43,696 nucleotides of DNA from Dehalococcoidia bacterium (GTDB lineage Bacteria > Chloroflexota > Dehalococcoidia > Lucifugimonadales > UBA1123), in NCBI GenBank assembly GCA_021295915.1, contig JAGWBK010000029.1:1-43696 (forward strand), written 5' to 3'. The translations under genes and the position numbers were made by a program. The stretch's first letter is position 1, and each line of letters opens with the position of its first letter. Of this stretch, positions 1 to 8,662 are shown one piece after another. The notes under the pieces are model-generated. The model worked only from the letters and a program-made list of their open reading frames with translations. It was not told the DNA's origin and ran no database searches.

Positions 1-40
1 GTGCAGCAGTGCTTGCGGCGATGTCAGTCTGACGAAGTCT

Positions 41-730
41 TCACCAGTCCAGGCCGACCGATGTGGTCAGGAACTCCGAGAACGGTGAGGCCACCCTGCA
101 GGCGTCGGCAAACGTGTCGATGAAGTCGGCCGAACATGCCTCTTCTTCAGTGAACCTCGTGATGGCGGCGAACGATTTGAGCTTTAGCTGCTCGATTAGA
201 GGGTGGTCAGGGTCGACCCCTCTCGGCGCTCGCTTCAGCGACTCCCCCTCAACTTTATACATCGAGCTGAATCCGTCTTCGTTGACTATGCTCGTCCATC
301 TGTCAGGGTTTGCGATGATTGCTCCCCTGATCTTCCCAACAGTCGCAGAATTGGGACGCCAGATTCCTGCGGAGCCAAAGACCTGGCCGGGCTGGAGGTT
401 CAGATAGATTCCGGGGCCGTGTACCTCGCGTCCGACCTCGTGGCGGAAGTGCATGCCAGCGTTGGTCTTGTAAGGGCTCTTGTCCTTGGAGAACCGTACG
501 TCCCTGTAGATGCGGAATATCGAGCCACCGGACAGCCTCGGGTCGGCCACCATGTGAGGGCTTATCTCGCGAAGCTTGTCCCCAAAGTCTGATACGAAGT
601 GCACGAGTGCATCTCGCACGTCCCTCTCGTAGCGGGCCTTGTTGTCCTGGAACCATTCGCGACTATTGTTGTCGGCAAGCTCCGACAGGAATTCGAACAG
701 GGCTGGTGTGAAGTGGGGTGATGCGGTCAT
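41..730 (-). CDS. DUF2461 family protein (TIGR02453-like)
   Basis: A 229-residue soluble protein without signal peptide or membrane segment. It opens with the family-typical aromatic N-terminus (FTPALFEFLSELADNN, residues 7-22) and carries the diagnostic block RIYRDVRFSKDKSPYKT around residues 73-89, then GPGIYLNLQPG. These are hallmarks of DUF2461, whose biochemical role is not established. The length matches the family norm of about 220 residues. The ATG at 730 is preceded by AGGAGAG at a good distance, which supports this start. It is divergent from the DUF1800 gene across a 158-base gap in which I see no convincing promoter. The family assignment is secure; the function is unknown. Confidence 0.9.
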   Translation of the reverse strand: MTASPHFTPALFEFLSELADNNSREWFQDNKARYERDVRDALVHFVSDFGDKLREISPHMVADPRLSGGSIFRIYRDVRFSKDKSPYKTNAGMHFRHEVGREVHGPGIYLNLQPGQVFGSAGIWRPNSATVGKIRGAIIANPDRWTSIVNEDGFSSMYKVEGESLKRAPRGVDPDHPLIEQLKLKSFAAITRFTEEEACSADFIDTFADACRVASPFSEFLTTSVGLDW

Positions 731-888
731 GGGCTCTCCTGATCTGGAGCTTCGGTTTCAGTGCTCGACATGGGAATAACTAGGTCGATATTTTAGGAAT
801 GGGGCAGCATGTGCCGCTAGGCGTATCGCTCAAAGAAATCGCCATTTGCTTTGTGGTACCGTAGGAGAAAATCAGCACAGGAAAGACC

Positions 889-2292
889 ATGTCCCAGTCA
901 GATATCAAGCTAATCGCCCACCTCATGCGCAGGGCCGGATTCGGCGCTACGCGAGTGGAATTGGACGCGTACGCGGCGAATGGCTACGAGGCGACCGTCG
1001 AGAGCCTTCTGGACCCACCCGACACTGATTGGCTCGGGGACGATATGGTCAGGCGCTTCGATCTCGAAGCGTCTGGAATGATCAACGCTCCCGGCTCTTC
1101 GCGGAACTGGGTCTACCGCATGATTACGACGAACGCGCCTCTGCTGGACAAGATGGCACTGTTCTGGCACGGAATGTTCGCGACAGGAGTACCGAAGGTC
1201 ATCAACGGCAGGGTGCTGTACGACCAGATCAACACCTTTCGCAGGCACGGCATGGACAGCTTCAACTCCATTCTCGTCAGGCTTGCGAAAGACCCGGCGA
1301 TGATCGTCTGGCTGGACAACCAGGAGAACCACAGCCACGCTATCAATGAGAACTGGGCACGCGAGTTGCTGGAGCTGTTCTCGATGGGTGTAGGCAACTA
1401 CTCGGAGGACGACATCAAGGAGTGCGCTCGGGCCTTTACCGGCTGGACCATCGGCAACACCGAATACATGATGGTCCGATCGCAGAGAGACTCGGACTGG
1501 CCGTATGGGCGCATCGCCTACCACTTCGACTATCGCCCTGAAGACCACGATGACGGTGAGAAGAGCTTCCTCGGTCACCGGGGCAACTTCAACGGTGACG
1601 ACATCATAGACATCATCTGCCAGCAGGAGTCCACAGCGCGTTTCATCTCGAGGCATCTGTACCACTACTTCGTGGCGGATGAGCCGGCCGTTCCGGCCTG
1701 GCCGTACACTCCTCCACGAGACCCTGAAGCTATCGAGACGCTGGTCCAGACGTACTTCGAGAGTAAATATGACATCAGGTCGGTCCTGCGTGTTCTGTTC
1801 AACTCCGACTTCTTCAAGTCAGAGGACGTGCGATACAAGAAGGTCAAGGGCCCCGCTGAGTACCTGGTGGGCGTGCTCAGGATGACCGGCGAGTTCGACA
1901 TGCCGCGCAGGGACATGATTCCGAGGTATCGGCAGACTGTGTGGATGGGACAGGAGCTGAGCAATCCTCCGAGTGTCGAGGGCTGGCACGAGGGTGTTGA
2001 GTGGATCGACACTGGCACTCTTATCGAGAGAATTAACTTCGCGTCCGAGCAGTTCGGCGATCCGGACAAACCCGGCGTCAAGGCAATGATCGACAGGATC
2101 TTCCGGGACGGTGTCGACGATCTCTCATCCGAACAGCTTGTAGACCGCTGCCTGGACGAGATGGGTGCATTCTCGGTTGGCGACGAAACAAGAGACATCC
2201 TGATTCGATTCATCGAGGCAGACCGCAGTCGTGAAAACGTGGAGAACCTGTTGAGGCTGTCGGCCTCGACAAGAGAGTTCCAGCTTGCCTAA
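889..2292 (+). CDS. DUF1800 family protein
   Basis: A 467-residue protein. RRAGFG at residues 14-19 and the block ENWARELLELFSMGVG...AFTGW (about residues 154-184) are the two signatures of DUF1800. The family is widespread in bacteria and often sits beside a DUF1501 (sulfatase-like) gene; its biochemical role is not settled. No DUF1501 gene lies next to it here. Instead its stop codon overlaps the start of an NHL-repeat gene, so the two are probably translated together. I see no Sec or Tat signal at the N-terminus, whereas many DUF1800 proteins are exported. The ATG at 889 follows AGGAAAG by a few bases. Confidence 0.9.
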   Translation: MSQSDIKLIAHLMRRAGFGATRVELDAYAANGYEATVESLLDPPDTDWLGDDMVRRFDLEASGMINAPGSSRNWVYRMITTNAPLLDKMALFWHGMFATGVPKVINGRVLYDQINTFRRHGMDSFNSILVRLAKDPAMIVWLDNQENHSHAINENWARELLELFSMGVGNYSEDDIKECARAFTGWTIGNTEYMMVRSQRDSDWPYGRIAYHFDYRPEDHDDGEKSFLGHRGNFNGDDIIDIICQQESTARFISRHLYHYFVADEPAVPAWPYTPPRDPEAIETLVQTYFESKYDIRSVLRVLFNSDFFKSEDVRYKKVKGPAEYLVGVLRMTGEFDMPRRDMIPRYRQTVWMGQELSNPPSVEGWHEGVEWIDTGTLIERINFASEQFGDPDKPGVKAMIDRIFRDGVDDLSSEQLVDRCLDEMGAFSVGDETRDILIRFIEADRSRENVENLLRLSASTREFQLA

Positions 2293-3307
2293 TCCCATGC
2301 TCGAGTACAGTCACACAATTGGTATAGTCGCAATGGAGGGGCGCGGCTTCGAGTATCCCACCGATACAGTGCCGGCGAGAAATGGCCGGATGTACGTGCC
2401 GAACAGGTCCAGGGACTCCGGTGAGAGAGGAGTAAGGGTCACCGTCCTGGATCTGGACAGCGAGTACTACGGCACCTTCGGCTATCTGGGTGACGGAGAA
2501 GGGCAGCTTGTATCTCCCACCTGTGCGGCTGAAAGCCGAAAGGGGCTGATATACGTAGCCGACGACTTCACTCACCGCATCTCCGCATTCGACTACGATG
2601 GTGGTTTTGCGTTCAGGTGGGGCGCCAGGGGATCTCGTGAGGGTGAACTGAACGGGCCTTCAGGACTGGCCTTCGACAGACACGATGACGTTTACGTCGC
2701 GGATACCCATAACAGTCGCATTCAGAAGTTCACGTCTTCCGGCGACTTTCTCCACGCCTTCGGTTCGCTGGGTACTTCCAATGGTCAATTCAGGCTGCCC
2801 TGGGGACTGACTGTCGCCCGAAGCGGCGACATATACGTGGCCGATTGGGGGAACGACCGCATACAGCGCTTCTCGCCTGAAGGCGAATTCGTTGCGGCCT
2901 ACGGCACAAGGGGCCGTGAGGATGGTCAGCTTCGGAGACCGTCTGGAGTTGCCGTCGACGAGCGTGGCTTCATGTACGTCTCCGACTGGGGCAACGAGAG
3001 GGTGCAGGTGCTGGACGGCGACGGCAATCCGGTCCAGGTGCTGAGGGGCGAGGCGACTCTGTCCAGGTGGGCCAGCGACTTCATGGCAACCAACCGTGAG
3101 GAGGCGCAGGCGCGTGCCACCGCCAACCTGAGTCCTGACTTGCCCGCTGTCTACGGGGGCGATCCGCACACTGAATCGGCCCATGTCGAGAGCCTGTTCT
3201 GGGCACCGGTGTCGATAAAGTTAGACAACGCTGGCCGGGTCTACGTCACCGAGGCCAATCGCCACAGAATTCAGATCTACGAACGCGCGTCCACTCGTTC
3301 CCCTTAG
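2285..3307 (+). CDS. NHL-repeat six-bladed beta-propeller protein
   Basis: A 340-residue protein made almost entirely of NHL repeats. At least five copies of the pattern G...GEL..PSGLA.D....YVAD..N.RIQKF can be followed from about residue 60 to the C-terminus, enough for one closed propeller. Such propellers usually bind proteins, glycans or RNA, or act as extracellular scaffolds. Here there is no signal peptide and no extra catalytic domain. Two starts are possible: TTG at 2285, seven bases after an AAGAGAG ribosome site and overlapping the DUF1800 stop by eight bases, or ATG at 2297. I chose TTG because of the spacing. The overlap suggests translational coupling with DUF1800. The ligand is unknown. 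Confidence 0.85.
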   Translation: MPNPMLEYSHTIGIVAMEGRGFEYPTDTVPARNGRMYVPNRSRDSGERGVRVTVLDLDSEYYGTFGYLGDGEGQLVSPTCAAESRKGLIYVADDFTHRISAFDYDGGFAFRWGARGSREGELNGPSGLAFDRHDDVYVADTHNSRIQKFTSSGDFLHAFGSLGTSNGQFRLPWGLTVARSGDIYVADWGNDRIQRFSPEGEFVAAYGTRGREDGQLRRPSGVAVDERGFMYVSDWGNERVQVLDGDGNPVQVLRGEATLSRWASDFMATNREEAQARATANLSPDLPAVYGGDPHTESAHVESLFWAPVSIKLDNAGRVYVTEANRHRIQIYERASTRSP

Positions 3308-3359
3308 TTGCCGCCGAAATCACGACCAGACCGAGGCTTCATTGTCTTGCCCCCTACGC

Positions 3360-3388
3360 TTGACACGCACGCTCTCCTATGAGAACAT
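3360..3388 (+). promoter_or_regulatory. Possible sigma70-type promoter for the radical SAM gene
   Basis: A perfect TTGACA at 3360-3365 is followed after 17 bases by GAACAT (3383-3388), a weak -10 match. If used, transcription would begin near 3395, inside the longest ORF and upstream of the ATG at 3419. This fits the downstream start chosen for that gene. Confidence 0.35.
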
Positions 3389-3418
3389 ATGTACTATATC
3401 AATGAGAGAGTGTTCCTA

Positions 3419-4741
3419 ATGCTGATCAAGCGTACACCCGACCGATACGAGAAACTCGCCATCCTCGGCGGAATGGCGACTGACGACATCCTCTACCCGC
3501 CTGAGCAGAGGGGCGGACGTAAAGGGCCATATCCCCAGCCCAAGAAGAACCCTTCGTTTGGCGTCTATCGAGCTTCGTTACCCAACGGCAAATTCATCAA
3601 CCTGATGCGCGTCATGTTCACAGACTTCTGCAAGATGGACTGCGCCTACTGTCCCAATAGCCACTGGGTACCGAGGAAGAGATATGCCTTCAAGGTTGAC
3701 GAGCTTGCTCAGGTCTTCATGGAGGCTCAGCAGCGGGGGATGGTTAGCGGCCTGTTCCTGAGTTCAGGGATTGCCGGAGACGGATCGAAGACGACCGAGC
3801 GTCTAGTGAAAGTGGTGGACTCGATCCGCAATCGACACGGCTTCAAGGGATACATCCACCTCAAGGTGATGCCGGGTGCTGACTTCGAGCAGGTTGAAGC
3901 CGCCCACAACCTTGGCACTCGACTGTCGGTCAACATGGAGACCCTGACGACCGACCATATGCGCAAGCTCAGTAACATGAAGGACTTCGAGAACGACATC
4001 CTGGCCCCCATGCGCTGGATTGACCAACTCAATGAGGCCAGCACAGGCCGTGCGGTCGGACAGGCCACGCAACTGGTCGTAGGTGCCGCCGACGAGACCG
4101 ACCGCGACGTGTTCTCCCGAATGGACCAGCTCTACTCTGAATGGAATCTAAAGCGCATCTACTATGCCCCGTTCAGGCCGGTGCGTTATACGCCGCTGGA
4201 GGAACATCCACCAACTCCGATGTCCAGAAGTCATCGTCTCTACCAGTTCGACTGGCTCAAGCGGGTGTACAGGTTCGCGAACGACGACCTCGACCTCGCC
4301 TTTTCAGAAGACGGTTATCTGCCTCTCGATCAGGACCCCAAGACATCGATTGCAGTAGAAAACCTCGATGCTTTCCCCGTGGACATCAACGGGGCGTCCA
4401 GAGAGCAACTGCTGCGCACCCCCGGCGTCGGACCAAAGTCTACGGAACGTATTATCAGCGCGAGGCAGCGACACACCGTCGACACGTGGAGAGACCTTCA
4501 GGCCATGGGCGTCGTGCGAAAGCGGGCCTGGCCGTTCATAGCCTTCTCCGGCTACCGACCACCAGCGGCAAAGCAACTGCGTATGGACCTGTTCGGCGCC
4601 GATGCAAAAGATAAGTCCCGCTCCATCTCTGATGAGGCCGAAGGGCAGGCGGCAGCCCCATGCGGAGAGCCGAGATCCTGCACGGGATGTCCGATGTTTG
4701 GAATGCCCGGACATCCGGGCCACTCCAGTTTCGCAGCGTAA
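3419..4741 (+). CDS. Radical SAM protein with helix-hairpin-helix, DNA modification/repair type (TIGR03916-like)
   Basis: A 440-residue enzyme. C71-x3-C75-x2-C78 is the radical SAM [4Fe-4S] motif. GIAGDGSKT and GYIHLKVMPG follow in a TIM-barrel-like core. A helix-hairpin-helix DNA-binding motif (VDINGAS..LLRTPGVGPKST) lies near residues 319-345. This layout matches the putative DNA modification/repair radical SAM family that is often linked to a uracil-DNA-glycosylase-like partner; no such partner is adjacent here. The last 30 residues hold an additional Cys group (C415-x5-C421-x2-C424) that might bind metal. I preferred ATG 3419 over ATG 3389 because GAGAGAG lies eight bases upstream and a promoter-like sequence overlaps the earlier start. 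The reaction is unknown. Confidence 0.85.
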   Translation: MLIKRTPDRYEKLAILGGMATDDILYPPEQRGGRKGPYPQPKKNPSFGVYRASLPNGKFINLMRVMFTDFCKMDCAYCPNSHWVPRKRYAFKVDELAQVFMEAQQRGMVSGLFLSSGIAGDGSKTTERLVKVVDSIRNRHGFKGYIHLKVMPGADFEQVEAAHNLGTRLSVNMETLTTDHMRKLSNMKDFENDILAPMRWIDQLNEASTGRAVGQATQLVVGAADETDRDVFSRMDQLYSEWNLKRIYYAPFRPVRYTPLEEHPPTPMSRSHRLYQFDWLKRVYRFANDDLDLAFSEDGYLPLDQDPKTSIAVENLDAFPVDINGASREQLLRTPGVGPKSTERIISARQRHTVDTWRDLQAMGVVRKRAWPFIAFSGYRPPAAKQLRMDLFGADAKDKSRSISDEAEGQAAAPCGEPRSCTGCPMFGMPGHPGHSSFAA

Positions 4742-4753
4742 TTTCCCAGCGAG

Positions 4754-5407
4754 CTACCCGAACCGGGCCAGTGTCTCAACCGGTCCAAAAGCCGCGACGC
4801 CGTAGAAGAGTCCGCTCAGTATTGCGGCAAGGACGTACGGTACGTAGGCTGGCACCTTGGGCGTAGAAGAGTGAGTGGCCCAGTCCAGCACCCATGAGCC
4901 AATGCCGAACAGCCCTCCCGCCATCAGCCCTGTAAACAGCCCGAACACTCCGTGGGTGAATGCGGATGAAGGCGCCTGCAGTATGGCAGAGGTCGCGTGA
5001 ACCAGAAAGTCCGAGGACGGAAGATCTCCGTTTTGGGTTGCCAGGAACACCATTGCCAGCGGCAGTGCGGCTCCGGTAGCCACGGGCGAGAGGACTCCGA
5101 AACCAAACCCCGCTAGGAGCCAGATGAGCAACCCTCGCGCGCGCTCACGCTCACTTGGGTTGGACATCCACAGCGTCATCAGTACCGCGAGGATGCCAGA
5201 CGCTGAGGCGGCGCCACCTGACAGGAGAATCGTAGCGTCGACGGGCATGTGCTGAGGGACATGCGGTGGGTCGGTCCGTGCCAGGAAGTTGACCAGCAAC
5301 GCTGCCCCGCCCAGGGCTGCTCCGTAAAGTCCAACGGAGACTAGGAGCCGCAGACGCCTCGGAGTGATCCCTTCAATTCTGATTGGATACTGTCGAGCTT
5401 GTGTCAC
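4754..5407 (-). CDS. Five-helix membrane protein, last gene of the peptide ABC operon
   Basis: A 217-residue integral membrane protein with about five hydrophobic segments (roughly residues 20-44, 58-82, 93-122, 148-176 and 187-207) rich in Gly and Ala, and short charged connectors (NPSERERAR near residue 83). I recognise no family. Its start overlaps the stop of the upstream ATPase by four bases (ATGA), so it is very likely co-translated with the peptide importer. A role in the transporter or in handling its substrate is inference from position only. It is convergent with the radical SAM gene, with only 12 bases between the stops. Confidence 0.7.
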   Translation of the reverse strand: MTQARQYPIRIEGITPRRLRLLVSVGLYGAALGGAALLVNFLARTDPPHVPQHMPVDATILLSGGAASASGILAVLMTLWMSNPSERERARGLLIWLLAGFGFGVLSPVATGAALPLAMVFLATQNGDLPSSDFLVHATSAILQAPSSAFTHGVFGLFTGLMAGGLFGIGSWVLDWATHSSTPKVPAYVPYVLAAILSGLFYGVAAFGPVETLARFG

Positions 5408-6462
5408 CCGTCAGCCTGTTGCACCTGCGGAGGAATTACGCCGGCCAGTTCTAGCTCCTCGGCCCGATGGCAGCTCGCGAAGTGTCCGGGAGCGAGCTCT
5501 CGTAGCTCGGGAGTCTCGGTGCGGCAGAGGTCAGTCGCGAACTGGCATCGCGGGTGGAAGTAGCAGCCGGACGGAGGATTGGCGGGGTTCGCAACCTCGC
5601 CCTGAAGGATTACACGCTCCCTCTCCACCCTTGGATCCGGTTCGGGGACCGACGAAAGCAGAGCGGCGGTGTAGGGATGCTTCGGTGAGGCAAACAGTTC
5701 CTCGGTCGGCGCGGTCTCAACCAGCTTTCCCACGTACATTACGGCGACGCGGTCGCTGATGTGCTTGACGACGCTCAGGTCGTGCGCCACGAAGAGGTAC
5801 GTGAGCCCCAGATCTCGCTGCAGGTCCATCATCAGGTTGAGCACCTGCGCCTGGACTGACACATCGAGCGCGGACACGGGTTCGTCTGCGACGATCAGGC
5901 GCGGGTTGAGCGCCAGCGCGCGTGCGATGCCGATACGCTGCCTCTGACCTCCGCTGAACGCGTGGGGGAAGCGTCGCATGAACTCAGGCCTGAGTCCGAC
6001 CAGACCGAGCAGCTCGGCCACGCGGTCCTCCCGCTCGCCTCGTGGAAACCCATCGATCACAAGCGGCTCGCCGACGATGTCCATTAGCGTCATGCGCGGG
6101 TTGAGCGAAGAGAACGGGTCCTGGAAGATCATCTGCATCTCGCGACGCAGGCTTCGAAGCTGCGCCCGAGGCACGCCGGCTACGTCAATGACCGACCCGT
6201 CTTCCGACCTGTATAGCACCTCGCCGCTCGTCGGCTCCACGGCGCGAAGGATGCAGCGTGAAGTCGTCGTCTTCCCGCAGCCGCTTTCGCCTACGAGTCC
6301 GAGTGTCTCACCCTCGTTGATGTTAAAGCTGACGTCATCAACAGCTCGTATGGCGCCGACCTCGCGCCGCAGCAAGCCTTTCTTGATCGGGAAGTACTTG
6401 CGGAGATTGCTTATCTCGAGCAGCGTGTTCGGCGAACCGTTCTTATCGACCGCTTCAGTCAA
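5404..6462 (-). CDS. Peptide/nickel ABC transporter ATP-binding protein, OppF/DppF type
   Basis: A 352-residue ATPase of a family-5 importer. It has Walker [10 protein letters not shown]-loop region [13 protein letters not shown], signature FSGGQRQR, Walker [13 protein letters not shown] and the H-loop VAHDLSVV. The C-terminal oligo_HPY extension contains [14 protein letters not shown] and a fourth Cys (ASCH). In related DppD/DppF proteins this region binds an iron-sulfur cluster. It forms a heterodimer with the neighbouring OppD-type ATPase on the cytoplasmic face. It starts three bases after that gene ends and overlaps the downstream membrane-protein gene. Substrate specificity cannot be read from the sequence. 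Confidence 0.93.
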   Translation of the reverse strand: MTEAVDKNGSPNTLLEISNLRKYFPIKKGLLRREVGAIRAVDDVSFNINEGETLGLVGESGCGKTTTSRCILRAVEPTSGEVLYRSEDGSVIDVAGVPRAQLRSLRREMQMIFQDPFSSLNPRMTLMDIVGEPLVIDGFPRGEREDRVAELLGLVGLRPEFMRRFPHAFSGGQRQRIGIARALALNPRLIVADEPVSALDVSVQAQVLNLMMDLQRDLGLTYLFVAHDLSVVKHISDRVAVMYVGKLVETAPTEELFASPKHPYTAALLSSVPEPDPRVERERVILQGEVANPANPPSGCYFHPRCQFATDLCRTETPELRELAPGHFASCHRAEELELAGVIPPQVQQADG

Positions 6463-6465
6463 GGC

Positions 6466-7548
6466 CTAACCTCCTCCGTGTCCATTTCCTGTCGGCGGAT
6501 GGTGCAGGAAGCAGCTGACTTCATGGTTCTTGGCGAATGGGAGCAGCGTGGGGAATTGGGTGTCACAGACATCGCCCATGAACGACGGACACCTTGGATT
6601 GAAGGGACATCCGCTCGGCCTGGCATAGGGGTGCGGCACTGATCCGGTGATCGAAGCCAGCCTGTCCTGTGACTCGTCTGACTGGATGCGGGGGATGGAC
6701 TCCAGCAATGCTCGCGTGTACGGGTGCTGCGGATTGTGGAATATGTCGTCCACGGGTGCACTCTCTACCACTCGACCGAGATACATTACCACAACGTAGT
6801 CTGCCATCTCAGCGATAACCCCAAGGTCATGAGTAATCAGGATGATCGCCATGCCGTACTGATCTTGCAGAGTGCTCATTAGGTCGAGGATCTGCGACTG
6901 CGTCGTTACGTCGAGCGCGGTCGTCGGTTCGTCCGCGATGAGTATAGTCGGATTGCAGGAGAGCGCCATAGCTATCATCGCCCGCTGCCTCAGTCCGCCG
7001 CTGAGCTGGAAAGAGTATTCGTCAACTCTCTGCTCGGGAAGTGGGATGCCAACGTGGCGAAGCAGCTCGACAGCCATTTCGCGCGCTTCCGACTTGGAGA
7101 CGTCCTGGTGCAACCTGATCGCCTCTATCAGCTGGTTTCCCACTGTATGCACGGGGCTGAACGATGTCATCGGCTCCTGGAAGACGTACGAGATCTCGCC
7201 GCCACGGATCGCCCGCATTTCCGTGCTATCCGGGTCGTAGGACGTGAGATCCAATACCTCTTCCGTCCCGCTACTGGACTGGCGCCTGAAGATGATCTCT
7301 CCGTCGACGATCATGCCGGGTTTATCCAGGATACCGAGTATGGACCTCGCAGTTACGCTCTTTCCGCACCCGCTCTCCCCAACGATTCCCAATGTCTGCC
7401 CCGGATACAGGTCGAACGAGGCCCCGTCTACGGCGACGACCGTGCCCTCATCCAGAGGAAAGTGGGTGGCAAGATCTCTAACGGAGAGCAGAGGCTCTCC
7501 GGTTCGTTCGCTCTGGGTTGCTGGGCTAGCCGTATGGGTCCGCTGCAT
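6466..7548 (-). CDS. Peptide/nickel ABC transporter ATP-binding protein, OppD/DppD type
   Basis: A 360-residue ATPase that pairs with the OppF-type subunit. Walker A is GESGCGKS, the signature is LSGGLRQR, Walker B is ILIADEPTTALD and the H-loop is ITHDLGVI. The C-terminal oligo_HPY region has CPFNPRCPSFMGDVC plus SCFLH, the same Cys pattern as in its partner. The longest frame begins at a TTG (7593) that overlaps the permease gene by 68 bases. The ATG at 7548 (MQRTHTAS) leaves a 23-base overlap and is the more likely start, although no strong ribosome site lies close to it. Confidence 0.92.
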   Translation of the reverse strand: MQRTHTASPATQSERTGEPLLSVRDLATHFPLDEGTVVAVDGASFDLYPGQTLGIVGESGCGKSVTARSILGILDKPGMIVDGEIIFRRQSSSGTEEVLDLTSYDPDSTEMRAIRGGEISYVFQEPMTSFSPVHTVGNQLIEAIRLHQDVSKSEAREMAVELLRHVGIPLPEQRVDEYSFQLSGGLRQRAMIAMALSCNPTILIADEPTTALDVTTQSQILDLMSTLQDQYGMAIILITHDLGVIAEMADYVVVMYLGRVVESAPVDDIFHNPQHPYTRALLESIPRIQSDESQDRLASITGSVPHPYARPSGCPFNPRCPSFMGDVCDTQFPTLLPFAKNHEVSCFLHHPPTGNGHGGG

Positions 7549-8662
7549 CTCTGAGACCGTCTCCAAGGAAGTTGAATGCCAGTACCGCTGCAATCACCGG
7601 TATCGCCGGGACTAACAGCCAAGGTGTCAGGGCCACTGCCTGAACGTTCTGGGCCTGTTGCAGCATAACGCCCCAGCTAATTGCTGGAGGGCGCAAGCCA
7701 AGCCCCAGGAAGCTCAGTGAAGTCTCGGCAATGATGATCGCCGGGAAAGCAAGGGTCGTGGCCGCAATTATATGGCTGAGGAAGGATGGCACCATGTGCC
7801 TGAATATGATGCGCAACTGGCTGGCGCCCGCAATCTCCGCCGCCGTAACGAAGTCTTCCTCCCGCAGCGACAGGAATCGCCCTCTGACCTCGCGGGCCAG
7901 CGTCGTCCAGCCTATCAGCGAGATGATTATCGTAATCGCAAAATAGACTTTGAGTATCGACCAGTCCCTCGGGACAGCCGCTGCTATTCCCATCCAAAGC
8001 GGAATCGTCGGGATTGACCTGAGTATCTCGATCACGCGCTGGATTATGGTATCTATCCAGCCGCCGTAGAAGCCTGACAGTCCGCCCAGCAGCACACCCA
8101 GGAACAGGCTGATCGCAACGCTGACCAGGCCGATGGTCATGGAGATACGTGTCGAGAACATCAGCCGGGACCACACATCGCGTCCCTGTACATCGGTCCC
8201 GAGAATGTATATGACCTCTTCGGCCTTCGCGGGGGCATCGACGCCAAGCAGGTGCCTGTCGGTCGTAATCAGTCCGAGGAACTTGTACTCGAAGCCCCTG
8301 GCGAAGAATCTTATCGGTAACTTCACATCAGGATCAGATACATAGACCCGCTTGAAAGTTCTCGGGTCTCGTGAACCCGAGACGGCGTTGACGTGCAGGT
8401 CGGGTGTCCACCCGTCGAAGAAATGCACCCGCTGAGGCGGCATCTCTCCGCGGCGCGCCTCACTCAGGAACGGGTCGGAAGTCGCAAGGAAGTCAGCCCC
8501 GATGACCATCAGGTACATGATGATCAGGACGATGCCAGCCCCCATTGCGAGGCGGTGCCTTCGCAGCCGCCACCACATCAGCTGCCATTGAGAGGCTACG
8601 TATACCTGGTCGTCTGCGACGTCCTGGCGCGTCCCCGGGATTGCCTCCTGAGCCTGAGCCAT
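7526..8662 (-). CDS. Peptide/nickel ABC transporter permease, OppC/DppC type
   Basis: A 378-residue inner-membrane permease. It has an N-terminal cytoplasmic stretch (about 30 residues), one transmembrane helix, then a long extracytoplasmic segment (about residues 60-150) before the conserved core LGTDVQGRDVWSRL and five further helices. The EAA-type loop TAAEIAGASQLRIIFRHMVPS contacts the ATPases. The insert between helices 1 and 2 makes it longer than the usual roughly 300 residues. Its start overlaps the OppB stop by one base (TGATG), a sign of tight coupling. Confidence 0.92.
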   Translation of the reverse strand: MAQAQEAIPGTRQDVADDQVYVASQWQLMWWRLRRHRLAMGAGIVLIIMYLMVIGADFLATSDPFLSEARRGEMPPQRVHFFDGWTPDLHVNAVSGSRDPRTFKRVYVSDPDVKLPIRFFARGFEYKFLGLITTDRHLLGVDAPAKAEEVIYILGTDVQGRDVWSRLMFSTRISMTIGLVSVAISLFLGVLLGGLSGFYGGWIDTIIQRVIEILRSIPTIPLWMGIAAAVPRDWSILKVYFAITIIISLIGWTTLAREVRGRFLSLREEDFVTAAEIAGASQLRIIFRHMVPSFLSHIIAATTLAFPAIIIAETSLSFLGLGLRPPAISWGVMLQQAQNVQAVALTPWLLVPAIPVIAAVLAFNFLGDGLRDAADPYG

